A stretch of 64,000 bases of DNA from Citrobacter sp. MGH106. GTDB lineage: Bacteria > Pseudomonadota > Gammaproteobacteria > Enterobacterales > Enterobacteriaceae. This document shows positions 30,586 through 40,341 of the stretch, piece by piece. Each line of letters begins with the position of its first letter. The first letter of the stretch is position 1. The notes under the pieces were generated by a model. That model ran no database searches and was not told the DNA's origin. It worked only from the letters and a program-made list of their open reading frames with translations. The stretch is from positions 124,001-188,000 of the forward strand of contig NZ_KQ089823.1 in NCBI RefSeq assembly GCF_001037495.1, written 5' to 3'. The position numbers were made by a program, and so were the translations under genes.

Positions 30586-31246
30586 GGGCCAGGCCTCCAT
30601 GCAGATGTCCATCGCTCAGGACAAGCTGACGATATGAACGTCGGGAGATCAGCCCAATATCGTGCGTTGCCATTAATACCGTTACTCCTACGCGGTTAAA
30701 CTCTTCAAACAAGCGTAAGATCCCTTCCGACAGCGCATCGTCGAGGTTCCCTGTAGGTTCATCCGCCAGAAGTACCGCAGGCTTATTCACCACCGCACGG
30801 GCAATCCCCACGCGCTGCTGTTCGCCGCCGGAGAGTTGAATCGGGAAGTTCTTCGCTTTGTCCAACAGCCCGACCTTGTCCAGTGCCGCCGACACGCGGC
30901 GACGGATATCGTCCCCGCTGGCACCCGCAATGATGAGCGGGATTGCTACGTTGTCAAAAACGGTTCGGTCCATCAACAGATGGTGATCCTGAAAAATCAT
31001 CCCGATCTGACGGCGCAGAAAAGGCACTTCACGGTTTTTTAAACGGCTAATGTCATGCCCGCTGAAGTAGATTTTCCCGGCGCTGGGCCGCTCAATTCCA
31101 CAGATCAGCTTCAGCAGGGTACTTTTCCCCGCACCGGAGTGGCCGGTCAGAAACGCCATCTCGCCAGGCTGCATATGGAATGTGACTCCCTGCAGCGCTT
31201 GTCTCCCACCGAGATAGGCCTTGCTGACATGTTCAAAGCGAATCAT
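30578..31246 (-). CDS. ftsE: Cell division ATP-binding protein FtsE
   Basis: ATPase of FtsEX. 222 residues as in E. coli. Walker [14 protein letters not shown]-loop IFQDHHLL, signature [15 protein letters not shown], Walker [14 protein letters not shown]. It starts 2 bases after ftsY and overlaps ftsX by 8 bases, in operon ftsYEX. Confidence 0.97.
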   Translation of the reverse strand: MIRFEHVSKAYLGGRQALQGVTFHMQPGEMAFLTGHSGAGKSTLLKLICGIERPSAGKIYFSGHDISRLKNREVPFLRRQIGMIFQDHHLLMDRTVFDNVAIPLIIAGASGDDIRRRVSAALDKVGLLDKAKNFPIQLSGGEQQRVGIARAVVNKPAVLLADEPTGNLDDALSEGILRLFEEFNRVGVTVLMATHDIGLISRRSYRQLVLSDGHLHGGLAHE

Positions 31247-31248
31247 TG

Positions 31249-32769
31249 TTAATCCTCTCGGGCAAAAAGTGCCTCTATAAAATCGTCCGCTTTAAACGGA
31301 CGTAAATCCTCGATACGTTCGCCCACGCCGATATAACGGATAGGGATGCCAAACTGGTCGGCAACCGAGAAAATTACTCCACCTTTCGCCGTACCGTCCA
31401 GCTTGGTGAGGGTAATACCGGTCAATCCCACCGCTTCATGGAACAGTTTGGCCTGGCTTATTGCATTCTGCCCGGTACTGGCGTCAAGGGTCAGCATAAT
31501 TTCATGCGGCGCATCCTCGTCCAGCTTCTTCATGACACGAACGATTTTTTTCAATTCTTCCATCAGGTGCGCTTTGTTCTGCAAGCGACCCGCAGTATCA
31601 GCGATCAGCACGTCAACGTTACGCGCCTTCGCAGCCTGAATAGCATCAAAGATAACGGATGCGGAATCCGCGCCGGTATGCTGAGCAATCACCGGGATGT
31701 TGTTACGCTGACCCCAGACCTGCAGCTGCTCTACCGCCGCAGCACGGAAGGTGTCCCCGGCTGCCAGCATCACCGACTTACCCTGCTGCTCAAACTGGCG
31801 CGCCAGCTTACCGATGGTGGTCGTTTTACCCACACCGTTCACACCCACCATTAAAATAACAAATGGCGTTTTACCATCAACATTCAGCGGTTCATCAACC
31901 TTTGCCAGAATCTCGCCCATTTCATCTTTCAGCAGACCATACAGCGCTTCTGCATCACGCAGTTGCTTGCGGCTGGCGCCTTCCGTCAGATTGGCGATGA
32001 TCTTGCGGGTGGTTTCCACACCCACGTCAGCGATCAGTAACTGCTCTTCCAGCTCTTCAAACAGATCATCGTCGATCTTTTTACCACGGAACAGACTGAT
32101 AAATCCGGAACCGAGGTTTTCTTTTGTTTTCAGCAAGCTGCGTTTAAGACGCGCAAAGAAACCTTCTTTCGTCGGCTTTTCCTGCTCCTGCGCGGCCTCT
32201 TCTTCTACCGTTTCCTCTACCAAACCCTCTTCCGCTGGGGTATCTTCAACCGGTACAACAGTTTCGGCTTCTTCCACCGCCACGGCTGCCAGCGCCTGCG
32301 CTTCCAGCTCTTCGTCAGTCAGTTGCGGTTCGTTATCCGCTTCTTCTTCAACCGCCTCCACAATTTCAACGGTTTCCGCTTCGGCCTGCCACTCCTCAGG
32401 TGAAGTTTCTTCAGCTTTCACCTCTTCCGGCAGCGGCAACTCTTCGCGTTCAATAACCTCAACGGCGGCCACTGTCGGTTCAGGTGCTTCAACAACCGGC
32501 TGAACATGTTCGGCAACGGGCTCTATTTCAGGCTGCAGCTTTTCGATTTCCGCAACCTGTTCCGTGACTTCAACAACTTCAGCAGCAAAAGCTTCTGATT
32601 CCGCTTCACTATGCGTTTCCTGCGCGCGAGGTTGTTCCTCTACGACGACAGTTTCTTCGGCAACCGATTGTTGTTCTTCGTTTTTTAATTCTGTCTCGTT
32701 TTCCGGTGCCTGCTCTTTTTGACCAAAGCCCAGCCAGGAAAAAAAGCCACGTTTTTTCTCTTTCGCCAT
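31249..32769 (-). CDS. ftsY: Signal recognition particle receptor FtsY
   Basis: GTPase that docks SRP-ribosome complexes at the membrane. 506 residues against 497 in E. coli; the extra length lies in the acidic N-terminal A domain (residues about 20-200, very rich in Glu, Ala and Val), which varies between strains. NG domain: GVNGVGKTTTIGKLA (G1), DTAGRLQNK (G3), TKLDGTAKGG (G4). N-terminal KKRGFFSWLGFGQK is the membrane-binding amphipathic start. First gene of ftsYEX; divergent from rsmD. Confidence 0.97.
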   Translation of the reverse strand: MAKEKKRGFFSWLGFGQKEQAPENETELKNEEQQSVAEETVVVEEQPRAQETHSEAESEAFAAEVVEVTEQVAEIEKLQPEIEPVAEHVQPVVEAPEPTVAAVEVIEREELPLPEEVKAEETSPEEWQAEAETVEIVEAVEEEADNEPQLTDEELEAQALAAVAVEEAETVVPVEDTPAEEGLVEETVEEEAAQEQEKPTKEGFFARLKRSLLKTKENLGSGFISLFRGKKIDDDLFEELEEQLLIADVGVETTRKIIANLTEGASRKQLRDAEALYGLLKDEMGEILAKVDEPLNVDGKTPFVILMVGVNGVGKTTTIGKLARQFEQQGKSVMLAAGDTFRAAAVEQLQVWGQRNNIPVIAQHTGADSASVIFDAIQAAKARNVDVLIADTAGRLQNKAHLMEELKKIVRVMKKLDEDAPHEIMLTLDASTGQNAISQAKLFHEAVGLTGITLTKLDGTAKGGVIFSVADQFGIPIRYIGVGERIEDLRPFKADDFIEALFARED

Positions 32770-32920
32770 TTGCGACTACACTCCCCCGCTGTTGCTTCAT
32801 GGCACAGCGTCAACGCTATGTACATAGCAGCTATAAAAATGATGAAATAGTCTATCACTTAACTCAACTCACATCACCGCCTGGAACGACATGCTATAGG
32901 CGGATTGAGCAATAATCGAA

Positions 32921-33517
32921 ATGAAAAAACCGAATCACTCAGGCAGCGGTCAGATCCGCATTATTGGCGGGCAATGGCGGGGCCGTAAACTCCCGGTTCC
33001 GGACAGTCCCGGTTTACGACCGACGACCGACCGAGTCCGCGAAACATTGTTTAACTGGCTGGCCCCGGTGATGGTCGACGCGCGCTGCCTCGACTGCTTC
33101 GCCGGAAGCGGCGCGCTGGGGCTGGAAGCCCTCTCCCGCTATGCAGCAGACGCCACGCTGCTGGAGATGGACCGTGCGGTATCGCAGCAGTTACAAAAGA
33201 ATCTTGCCACACTTAAGGCAAGCCATGCCCGCGTCATCAACACCAACACGCTCGCATTTCTGGCCCAGGCGGGTACGCCGCATAATGTGGTGTTTGTTGA
33301 TCCACCTTTTCGCAAAGGTTTACTGGAAGAAACATTAACTCTTCTGGAAACAAACAACTGGCTGGCAAACGAGGCGTATATTTACGTGGAAAGCGAAGTT
33401 GAAAACGGTCTGCCTCCGGTTCCTGTTAACTGGTCGTTGTATCGCGAAAAGGTAGCCGGACAGGTCGCCTATCGCCTGTATCAACGCGAAGCCAAAGGAG
33501 AGCACAATGCTGATTAA
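32921..33517 (+). CDS. rsmD: 16S rRNA m2G966 methyltransferase RsmD
   Basis: SAM-dependent methylation of G966 in 16S rRNA. 198 residues as in E. coli. SAM motif LDCFAGSGALGLEALSR near residue 56 and catalytic VFVDPPF motif. Divergent from ftsY with a 151-base shared promoter region. Its end overlaps yhhL by 11 bases. Confidence 0.96.
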   Translation: MKKPNHSGSGQIRIIGGQWRGRKLPVPDSPGLRPTTDRVRETLFNWLAPVMVDARCLDCFAGSGALGLEALSRYAADATLLEMDRAVSQQLQKNLATLKASHARVINTNTLAFLAQAGTPHNVVFVDPPFRKGLLEETLTLLETNNWLANEAYIYVESEVENGLPPVPVNWSLYREKVAGQVAYRLYQREAKGEHNAD

Positions 33518-33782
33518 TCTGGGACGCTTATTGATGCTCTGCGTCTGGGCCTTTTTACTGCTTAATATTTTTCAGCCGTTTCCACGCCCACTCAACATCT
33601 TCGTTAACGTTGCACTGGTGTTTATGGCACTGATGCATGGGATGCAGTTAGCGCTGTTAAAAAGCACGTTGCCAAAAGATGGCCCGCAGATGACCCGCGG
33701 TGAGAAAATCCGCATTTTTCTGTTTGGCGTGTTTGAGCTACTGGTCTGGCAGAAGAAAATTAAGACTCAGTTGAAGAAGTAA
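33507..33782 (+). CDS. yhhL: Small membrane protein YhhL (DUF1145)
   Basis: 91 residues against 89 in E. coli. Two hydrophobic segments (MLCVWAFLLLNIFQPF and IFVNVALVFMALMHGMQLAL) and a basic C-terminus (WQKKIKTQLKK). Function unknown. The ATG lies 11 bases inside rsmD with AAAGGAG upstream, so the two are cotranslated. Confidence 0.92.
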   Translation: MLINLGRLLMLCVWAFLLLNIFQPFPRPLNIFVNVALVFMALMHGMQLALLKSTLPKDGPQMTRGEKIRIFLFGVFELLVWQKKIKTQLKK

Positions 33783-33789
33783 CCGCAAT

Positions 33790-33819
33790 GCCGGATGGCG
33801 GTTTACGCCTTATCCGGCC
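33790..33819. repeat. REP element between yhhL and yhhM
   Basis: GCCGGATGGCGGTTTACGCC then TTATCCGGCC, a standard REP between two convergent genes. Confidence 0.85.
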
Positions 33820-33826
33820 TGCTCAA

Positions 33827-34186
33827 TTACGGTTGTGCGCTAAACCCCTCAAAGCGCGAGCCTTTGTAACTCAGCGTGCCCTTGTCCCCGACCGTTAATG
33901 CATGATATTGCTGCGCATCAAGACGAAACGTCTGCTCCAGACCTCCATTTTGCGGCTTGAAGCTCGCTTCATAACGCATGCTGGTGCCCGCCGGAGTCAC
34001 TTCCTGCTGACGTGAACGCCTGTCGTTAAGCTGCTTTTCTCGTTTATTACTTACCACCACCTGCTTTTGCACCAGCGGTGCGGCATCATTATCCGCTTTT
34101 TCACGTCGCTGCTGAACAAAGCGAAACGATGCGGCAATAACAATTAATACAATGATAACAATGAAAAAAAGTGGTGGTTTACTCAT
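33827..34186 (-). CDS. yhhM: Membrane-anchored protein YhhM (DUF2500)
   Basis: 119 residues as in E. coli. One N-terminal membrane segment (LFFIVIIVLIVIAASFRF) followed by a basic linker and a soluble domain (QTFRLDAQQYHALTVGDKG). Function unknown; outward-facing topology is inferred. Confidence 0.92.
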   Translation of the reverse strand: MSKPPLFFIVIIVLIVIAASFRFVQQRREKADNDAAPLVQKQVVVSNKREKQLNDRRSRQQEVTPAGTSMRYEASFKPQNGGLEQTFRLDAQQYHALTVGDKGTLSYKGSRFEGFSAQP

Positions 34187-34327
34187 ATTATTAACCCATC
34201 AGAAAATGCGGAAATAAGCATAACCTGCCTGTTATGGTGTTGTCATCTGGCGCTATCGGCCTCTACACTGGTCAGAAGAGCCGTAGGCACCCCGCTTACG
34301 AAAAAATAACGAATTCAAGGAACTAAG

Positions 34328-34954
34328 ATGCTTTGGTCGTTTATCGCTGTCTGTCTTTCCGCATGGCTGTTTGTAGATGCCTCTTATCGTGGCCCCGTCT
34401 GGCAACGTTGGGTCTTTAAGCCACTCACATTATTACTCCTGCTGTTACTGGCCTGGCAGGCACCAATGTTTAACGCCGTCAGCTACCTGGTGCTGGCCGG
34501 CTTGTTTGCCTCACTACTGGGCGATGCACTGACACTGTTGCCACGTCAACGCCTGTTGTATGCCGTGGGCGCGTTTTTCCTGTCGCATTTGCTGTATACC
34601 ATTTATTTCGCCAGCCAAATGACACTGTCGTTCTTCTGGCCACTGCCGTTGGTGCTGCTGGTGATGGGAGCCTTACTGATCGCCGTGATCTGGACGCGAC
34701 TGGAAGAGCTTCGCTTAGCAATATGTACCTTTATCGGCATCACCCTGATGATGGTATGGATGGCCGGTGAGCTCTGGTTCTTCCGCCCAACTGCCCCGGC
34801 GCTGTCAGCATTTATGGGGGCCGCGTTACTGTTTGTCGGCAATATTGTCTGGCTGGGAAGTCATTATCGTTGCCGCTTCCGCGCTGATAATGCAATTGCC
34901 GCCGCCTGCTACTTTGCCGGACATTTCCTGATTGTTCGTTCGCTGTATCTTTAA
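34328..34954 (+). CDS. yhhN: Membrane protein YhhN (TMEM86/lysoplasmalogenase family)
   Basis: 208 residues as in E. coli, with seven to eight membrane segments. Family members in other organisms cleave lysoplasmalogen; activity in enterics is not established. AAGGAACTAAG precedes the ATG. It ends 75 bases before zntA. Confidence 0.92.
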   Translation: MLWSFIAVCLSAWLFVDASYRGPVWQRWVFKPLTLLLLLLLAWQAPMFNAVSYLVLAGLFASLLGDALTLLPRQRLLYAVGAFFLSHLLYTIYFASQMTLSFFWPLPLVLLVMGALLIAVIWTRLEELRLAICTFIGITLMMVWMAGELWFFRPTAPALSAFMGAALLFVGNIVWLGSHYRCRFRADNAIAAACYFAGHFLIVRSLYL

Positions 34955-34960
34955 AAATGC

Positions 34961-34992
34961 TTGACTCTGGAGTCGACTCCAGAGTGTATCCT
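34961..34992 (+). promoter_or_regulatory. ZntR-controlled zntA promoter
   Basis: -35 TTGACT (34961-34966) and -10 TATCCT (34987-34992) are separated by 20 bases. The stretch 34965-34984 is a perfect palindrome, CTCTGGAGTCGACTCCAGAG. An over-long spacer with a dyad is the hallmark of MerR-family activators; ZntR-Zn untwists it to activate zntA. Confidence 0.95.
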
Positions 34993-35029
34993 CCGGTTAA
35001 TACGAAATGATTATCGACCGGAGGATGCC

Positions 35030-37228
35030 ATGTCGACACCAGATGCCAATGGCAAAAAGGCCCCACAGTTTTCTTCATTCAAGCTTGCTCCTGCACCACA
35101 GAAGGCAGATGACTGCTGCTGTGAAGGGAGTTGCTCAACCCCACCGCCCGTTTCCGATGCCGTTGAAGGTACTCGCTATTCCTGGAAAGTAGCGGGTATG
35201 GATTGCGCTGCCTGCGCCCGTAAAGTTGAAAATGCGGTCCGTCAGGTCAGTGGTGTCAATCACGTTCAGGTGCTGTTCGCGACTGAAAAACTGGTGGTCA
35301 ATACCGACGCCGATATCCGCCAACAAATTGAAAACGCGGTGCAAAAGGCAGGCTATACCCTGCGCGATGAGCAGGCTCCGCAAGAGGCCCCCGAGTCCCG
35401 ATTTAAAGAGAACCTGCCGCTGATTACGCTGGTCATCATGATGGCTATCAGTTGGGGACTGGAGCAGTTCAATCACCCTTTTGGTCAGATGGCGTTTATC
35501 GCCACCACGCTGGTTGGTCTGTATCCTATTGCCCGTCAGGCCCTGCGCCTGATGAAAACCGGCAGCTACTTCGCCATTGAAACACTGATGAGCGTTGCCG
35601 CCATTGGCGCGCTGTTTATTGGTGCCACGGCTGAAGCCGCGATGGTTTTACTGCTGTTCTTAATTGGCGAACGCCTGGAAGGATGGGCAGCCAGCCGCGC
35701 CCGTAAAGGCGTCAGCGCCCTGATGGCACTGAAACCAGAAACCGCCACACGCCTGCATAATGGCAAGCGTGAAGAGGTCGCCATTAATACTCTCCAGCCT
35801 GGCGACATTATCGAAGTTGCCGCGGGTGGACGTTTACCTGCCGATGGCAAACTGGTCTCCGATTTTGCCAGTTTTGATGAAAGCGCACTCACCGGCGAAT
35901 CTATCCCGGTTGAACGCGCAACCGGCGAAAAAGTCCCGGCGGGCGCAACCAGCGTCGACCGTCTGGTCACACTTGAAGTTCTCTCTGAACCCGGTGCCAG
36001 CGCCATTGACCGCATTCTGAAACTGATTGAAGAAGCCGACGAGCGTCGCGCGCCCATTGAGCGTTTTATTGACCGCTTCAGCCGGATTTACACCCCAGCT
36101 ATTATGGCGGTTGCCCTGCTGGTCACCCTCGTGCCGCCGCTGCTGTTTGCTGCATCCTGGCAGGAGTGGATTTATAAAGGGCTGACGCTGTTGTTGATTG
36201 GTTGTCCATGCGCATTGGTTATCTCTACGCCTGCAGCGATCACCTCCGGTCTGGCAGCAGCGGCACGTCGTGGGGCGCTCATTAAAGGCGGTGCGGCACT
36301 GGAACAACTGGGCAGAGTCACTCAGGTGGCGTTTGATAAAACCGGAACGCTGACTGTAGGTAAACCCCGCGTAACAGCCATTCATCCAGCGAGCAATATC
36401 AGCGAGTCCGAACTCCTGGCACTGGCGGCGGCGGTAGAACAAGGCGCCACGCATCCACTGGCACAGGCGATTGTTCGCGAAGCACAAACCCGTGAATTGA
36501 CCATCCCAGGGGCCAAAGCACAGCGTGCGCTGGTTGGTTCAGGCATTGAAGCGCAGGTTAATGGCGAACGCGTGCTGATTTGCGCCGCAGGTAAACAACC
36601 TGCCGAAGCCTTTACCGGGCAGATAAGTGAACTGGAAAGCGCAGGACAAACGGTAGTGCTGGTGCTGCGCAACAATGCCGTGTTGGGTGTAATTGCCTTG
36701 CAGGATACGTTGCGTGACGACGCCCGCACCGCCATCAGCGAGCTTCATCAGTTAGGTGTGAAAGGTGTGATCCTCACCGGCGATAATCCACGAGCAGCAG
36801 CAGCGATTGCCAGTGAACTGGGTCTGGAGTTCAAAGCCGGGCTACTGCCGGAAGACAAAGTTCGGGTGGTAACCAGCCTGAACCAGCAGTCGCCTCTAGC
36901 AATGGTCGGTGACGGAATTAACGACGCTCCGGCAATGAAAGCCGCCACTATCGGCATTGCAATGGGAAGCGGGACCGACGTCGCGCTGGAAACCGCAGAC
37001 GCCGCCCTGACCCATAACCGTTTGCGTGGTCTGGTACAAATGATTCAACTGGCGCGCGCCACTCACGCCAATATTCGTCAGAATATTGCGATTGCGCTGG
37101 GACTGAAGGGAATTTTTCTGATTACCACACTGCTCGGGATCACCGGATTGTGGCTGGCGGTGCTGGCAGATACGGGGGCGACGGTTCTTGTGACTGCCAA
37201 CGCGTTGCGACTGTTACGTAAAGGATAA
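35030..37228 (+). CDS. zntA: Zn2+/Cd2+/Pb2+-exporting P-type ATPase ZntA
   Basis: Pumps zinc, cadmium and lead out across the inner membrane. 732 residues as in E. coli. N-terminal metal sites DDCCCEGSC (residues 28-35) and GMDCAACARK (Cys59, Cys62); membrane metal site CPC in LLIGCPCALVIS; phosphorylation site FDKTGTLT; hinge GDGINDAPAMK; membrane Asp near the C-terminus in LAVLADTGATV. The frame is open 23 codons upstream into the promoter; GGAGGATGCC sits just before ATG 35030. Confidence 0.97.
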   Translation: MSTPDANGKKAPQFSSFKLAPAPQKADDCCCEGSCSTPPPVSDAVEGTRYSWKVAGMDCAACARKVENAVRQVSGVNHVQVLFATEKLVVNTDADIRQQIENAVQKAGYTLRDEQAPQEAPESRFKENLPLITLVIMMAISWGLEQFNHPFGQMAFIATTLVGLYPIARQALRLMKTGSYFAIETLMSVAAIGALFIGATAEAAMVLLLFLIGERLEGWAASRARKGVSALMALKPETATRLHNGKREEVAINTLQPGDIIEVAAGGRLPADGKLVSDFASFDESALTGESIPVERATGEKVPAGATSVDRLVTLEVLSEPGASAIDRILKLIEEADERRAPIERFIDRFSRIYTPAIMAVALLVTLVPPLLFAASWQEWIYKGLTLLLIGCPCALVISTPAAITSGLAAAARRGALIKGGAALEQLGRVTQVAFDKTGTLTVGKPRVTAIHPASNISESELLALAAAVEQGATHPLAQAIVREAQTRELTIPGAKAQRALVGSGIEAQVNGERVLICAAGKQPAEAFTGQISELESAGQTVVLVLRNNAVLGVIALQDTLRDDARTAISELHQLGVKGVILTGDNPRAAAAIASELGLEFKAGLLPEDKVRVVTSLNQQSPLAMVGDGINDAPAMKAATIGIAMGSGTDVALETADAALTHNRLRGLVQMIQLARATHANIRQNIAIALGLKGIFLITTLLGITGLWLAVLADTGATVLVTANALRLLRKG

Positions 37229-37240
37229 CGCGTTTTGTCG

Positions 37241-37273
37241 GCCGGATGGGACGCTTTAGCGTCGGCATCCGGC
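37241..37273. repeat. REP element between zntA and tusA
   Basis: GCCGGATGGGACGCTTTAGC then GTCGGCATCCGGC, between two convergent genes. Confidence 0.82.
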
Positions 37274-37278
37274 AGCGA

Positions 37279-37524
37279 TTACTGACCCTTACGCACTAAA
37301 TAACGGTACGGCAGAGAGTCGGTCTCTTTTGCCACCAACTCATGCTCCATAAACGTGCAGAAGCCGGGAATATCGCGGGTTGTCGCCGGATCGTCCGCGA
37401 CAATCAGCAGCGTTTCTCCGGCCTGCATGCCGCGTACGGTTTTACGCACCATCATTACCGGTTCCGGGCAGCGCAGTCCCTGTGCATCAAGGGTATGGTC
37501 GGGAGAGGTAAACAAATCGCTCAT
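37279..37524 (-). CDS. tusA: Sulfur carrier protein TusA
   Basis: Takes persulfide sulfur from IscS and passes it to TusBCD for 2-thiouridine in tRNA; also linked to molybdenum cofactor. 81 residues as in E. coli. The active cysteine is in [12 protein letters not shown] (about Cys19). ATG 37524 fits the E. coli start; an adjacent ATG three bases upstream is equally close to the weak GAG site. Confidence 0.94.
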   Translation of the reverse strand: MSDLFTSPDHTLDAQGLRCPEPVMMVRKTVRGMQAGETLLIVADDPATTRDIPGFCTFMEHELVAKETDSLPYRYLVRKGQ

Positions 37525-37692
37525 CATTATCTCGTTCAATAAAAAACGGCGTTATTTTACGCTCTGTTGGTCAGTAAGCCAATCAGGTTAACGATTGCGT
37601 GAAAAACAACCATTGCAATGTGCTCTTAAAGCAGTATCATGCGACGGTTTTTTATTGGGTTCCCTCACCCCATCCAACAAAAAGGTCACAAT

Positions 37693-38358
37693 ATGACTCC
37701 GTTTACACAAACTCAGCGCGTAAAAGCGTTGTTCTGGCTATCGCTATTTCATCTGCTGGTGATCACCTCCAGCAACTATCTGGTGCAGCTTCCGATCTCC
37801 ATCTTTGGTTTTCATACCACATGGGGTGCTTTTAGCTTTCCGTTTATTTTCCTCGCAACCGACCTGACCGTACGTATTTTTGGCGCACCGCTGGCACGAC
37901 GCATCATCTTTGCAGTGATGGTCCCCGCGCTGCTGATCTCATATGTTATTTCAGCACTGTTTTATATGGGATCCTGGCAGGGATTCGGCGCGCTGCTGCA
38001 CTTTAACCTGTTTGTTGCCCGTATCGCCGCCGCCAGCTTTATGGCCTACGCGCTGGGACAAATTCTGGACGTGCATGTCTTCAACCGTCTGCGTCAGAAC
38101 CGTCGCTGGTGGCTGGCACCCACGGCTTCAACGTTGTTTGGCAATATCAGCGATACGCTGGCCTTCTTCTTTATCGCCTTTTGGCGTAGCCCGGATGCCT
38201 TTATGGCAGAGCACTGGATGGAAATCGCGCTTGTTGATTACTGCTTCAAGGTGCTGATCAGTATTATTTTCTTCCTGCCGATGTACGGCGTGCTGTTGAA
38301 TATGTTACTGAAAAGGCTGGCAGATAAATCCGAAATATCGGCATTGCAGACGAGTTAA
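37693..38358 (+). CDS. yhhQ: Queuosine precursor (preQ0) transporter YhhQ
   Basis: Inner-membrane importer of 7-cyano-7-deazaguanine, used to salvage queuosine precursors. 221 residues as in E. coli, six hydrophobic segments, family motifs WGAFSFPFIFLATDLTVRIF and LFGNISDTLAFFFIAF. The ATG at 37693 follows AAAGG; the frame is open 18 codons earlier without support. Confidence 0.94.
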   Translation: MTPFTQTQRVKALFWLSLFHLLVITSSNYLVQLPISIFGFHTTWGAFSFPFIFLATDLTVRIFGAPLARRIIFAVMVPALLISYVISALFYMGSWQGFGALLHFNLFVARIAAASFMAYALGQILDVHVFNRLRQNRRWWLAPTASTLFGNISDTLAFFFIAFWRSPDAFMAEHWMEIALVDYCFKVLISIIFFLPMYGVLLNMLLKRLADKSEISALQTS

Positions 38359-38430
38359 AGGTTCATTTTCCGAGTTGTGATAAGATGGACGAATGAGCCG
38401 TTATGGCCGTTTATCGAAAGGAAGAAGTCA

Positions 38431-38988
38431 ATGCGCAATCTGGTTAAATATGTCGGTATTGGCCTGCTGGTTATGGGGCTTGCGGCCTGTGATAATAGCG
38501 ATTCAAAAGCACCAGCAGAGGGTGCTGCCGCAGAAAGTAGCGCTACCGGACAACCGGTTAGCCTGCTGGATGGCAAACTCAGTTTTTCCCTGCCAGCAGA
38601 CATGACCGATCAGAGCGGCAAGCTAGGTACTCAGGCCAACAACATGCACGTGTACTCTGATGCTACCGGCCAAAAAGCAGTGATTGTGATTGTCGGCGAC
38701 GATACCAGCGAAGACCTGGCTGTTCTGGCAAAACGTCTGGAAGATCAGCAGCGCAGCCGTGACCCGCAGTTACAGGTGGTCACTAACAAGTCGATTGAAC
38801 TGAAAGGTCACACTCTTCAGCAGTTAGACAGCATCATCTCCGCGAAAGGCCAGACTGCTTACTCTTCCGTGGTACTGGGGAAAGTCAACAACCAGCTGCT
38901 GACTCTGCAAATCACGTTGCCTGCTGACGATCAGCAGAAAGCGCAGACTACCGCAGAAAATATCATTAACACCCTGGTTATCCAGTAA
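38431..38988 (+). CDS. dcrB: Lipoprotein DcrB
   Basis: 185 residues as in E. coli. Lipobox LVMGLAAC with Cys20. In E. coli it is needed for phage C1/C6 adsorption and affects envelope lipoprotein maturation. GAAAGGAAG precedes ATG 38431. A strong terminator follows inside the 3' part of the convergent yhhS. Confidence 0.94.
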   Translation: MRNLVKYVGIGLLVMGLAACDNSDSKAPAEGAAAESSATGQPVSLLDGKLSFSLPADMTDQSGKLGTQANNMHVYSDATGQKAVIVIVGDDTSEDLAVLAKRLEDQQRSRDPQLQVVTNKSIELKGHTLQQLDSIISAKGQTAYSSVVLGKVNNQLLTLQITLPADDQQKAQTTAENIINTLVIQ

Positions 38989-38991
38989 TCG

Positions 38992-40209
38992 TTAAGATGA
39001 TGATGCTGCCTCCGATGATGCAATCGGGGGCCGTTTTTTTAGCCTCCAGGTCAGCAGGAACGCCACCGCAACCAGCCCGGCTGCCGCCAGATAGATAACT
39101 GGCACGTCCGCCCATGTCATCACCAACCCCGCCAGCGGCCCGGTGACCCCTAGCGATAAATCCATAAACACCGTATAAGTTGCCAGCGCAGCACCCTGAT
39201 TCTGTTGCGGTACAGCTTTTACCGCCACTACGCCCAACGCGGGGAAGACCAGCGAGAATCCCGCACCTGCCAGCAAAACGCCTATTTTCGCCATCCACGG
39301 CATGGATGCCATCCCTACCAGCAGCAGCCCAACGATCTCTACGCTGAAGCAGATCATCGCCACATTCAAACCACCTAACCGATTGATACCATTTGGGAAT
39401 AACAAACGAGTACCGACAAACGTGCAACTGAACAGCGTTAGCGCAAATGCAGCACCGTCCCAACCTTTGGCGTCATAAAACAGCGTAATAAAGGTGGCGA
39501 TCACCCCAAATCCTGCGGAGGCCAGCGCCAGCGCCATGCCATACAACCAGACGCGTCCGAGTACCGCGCGAAACGGCAGCGGTTTGCCCTTGCTGGCCTT
39601 CACTGCCGGGCGAGGGAGTGCCAGCAGTATCGCCAGTAGCGCCACCCCCATGACGGTTAATGCCAGTCCTTGTAATCCGCCCCAGGCATAGCACAGTACG
39701 CCTAGTGGTGCGCCTATCGCCATCGCGCCGTAGGTGACGATGCCATTCCACGAAATCACCCGGCCAATGTGTATTGACCCCACTACTCCCACGCCCCACA
39801 ACGTGGATCCCGTGCCAGCAAAACTTTGCCCAATTCCCAGTATCACGCGTCCCAGACACAGCAGCAGCAAACTCGCCATTGGCCAGCCGCTGGTCGAACC
39901 CGCCAGCAAATAGCCCAGCCCACTTAAAAAGCAGCCACACAGTCCGAAAACTACGATCTTCTTCGGCCCCAGCAGATCGGCATATCGACCAGCATGGGGA
40001 CGACTCAGTAGCGTGGCGAAATACTGCAGGCTAATCACCAGTCCGGCCCAGAAGGCGCTAAAGCCCATAACATCATGGACATATCCCGGCAGAACCGCGA
40101 GCGGCAAGCCGATAGTCAGGTAGCTGGCGAAGTTAAACATTACCACGGAGACAATGCGCAGATTGAGACGTAATCCGCTAAACGTTGGTTCAGCGACGGG
40201 TTCGGGCAT
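38992..40209 (-). CDS. yhhS: Major facilitator transporter YhhS
   Basis: 405 residues as in E. coli, twelve predicted membrane segments; the MFS loop 2-3 motif appears as RPHAGRYADLLGPKK. The E. coli homologue has been associated with arabinose and glyphosate efflux when overexpressed; the natural substrate is unknown. It is convergent with dcrB, with three bases between the stops, and divergent from yhhT. Confidence 0.94.
   Translation of the reverse strand: MPEPVAEPTFSGLRLNLRIVSVVMFNFASYLTIGLPLAVLPGYVHDVMGFSAFWAGLVISLQYFATLLSRPHAGRYADLLGPKKIVVFGLCGCFLSGLGYLLAGSTSGWPMASLLLLCLGRVILGIGQSFAGTGSTLWGVGVVGSIHIGRVISWNGIVTYGAMAIGAPLGVLCYAWGGLQGLALTVMGVALLAILLALPRPAVKASKGKPLPFRAVLGRVWLYGMALALASAGFGVIATFITLFYDAKGWDGAAFALTLFSCTFVGTRLLFPNGINRLGGLNVAMICFSVEIVGLLLVGMASMPWMAKIGVLLAGAGFSLVFPALGVVAVKAVPQQNQGAALATYTVFMDLSLGVTGPLAGLVMTWADVPVIYLAAAGLVAVAFLLTWRLKKRPPIASSEAASSS
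39008..39040 (+). terminator. Intrinsic terminator of dcrB, inside the yhhS 3' end
   Basis: GCCTCCGAT-GATGCA-ATCGGGGGC forms a nine-pair stem (one G-T pair) followed by CG and seven T. It starts 20 bases after the dcrB stop. The same bases on the other strand encode the last residues of YhhS. Confidence 0.9.
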
Positions 40210-40341
40210 GGAGTGTCACCACATTTTTACAACAGTGTTTCATATCTACCATGATGCAGAAGAGAAATCAGCAGCCAGATTAGGAATATCTGTCGCAAGC
40301 CAGCCGCTACACTTAATGCAAAACGTAAAAAGGAAGAATAC

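Noticed and set aside
31751-32503. 250-codon serine-rich open frame on the plus strand
   Set aside because: Antisense to the Glu/Ala-rich A domain of ftsY; Ser/Thr runs arise from reading Glu codons in reverse.
35834-36487. 217-codon open frame on the minus strand
   Set aside because: Antisense to zntA; no start signal or recognisable domain.
37562-37692. Possible preQ1-type riboswitch before yhhQ
   Set aside because: I looked for the short preQ1 aptamer pattern because yhhQ imports preQ0, but saw no matching C-rich loop and A-rich tail.
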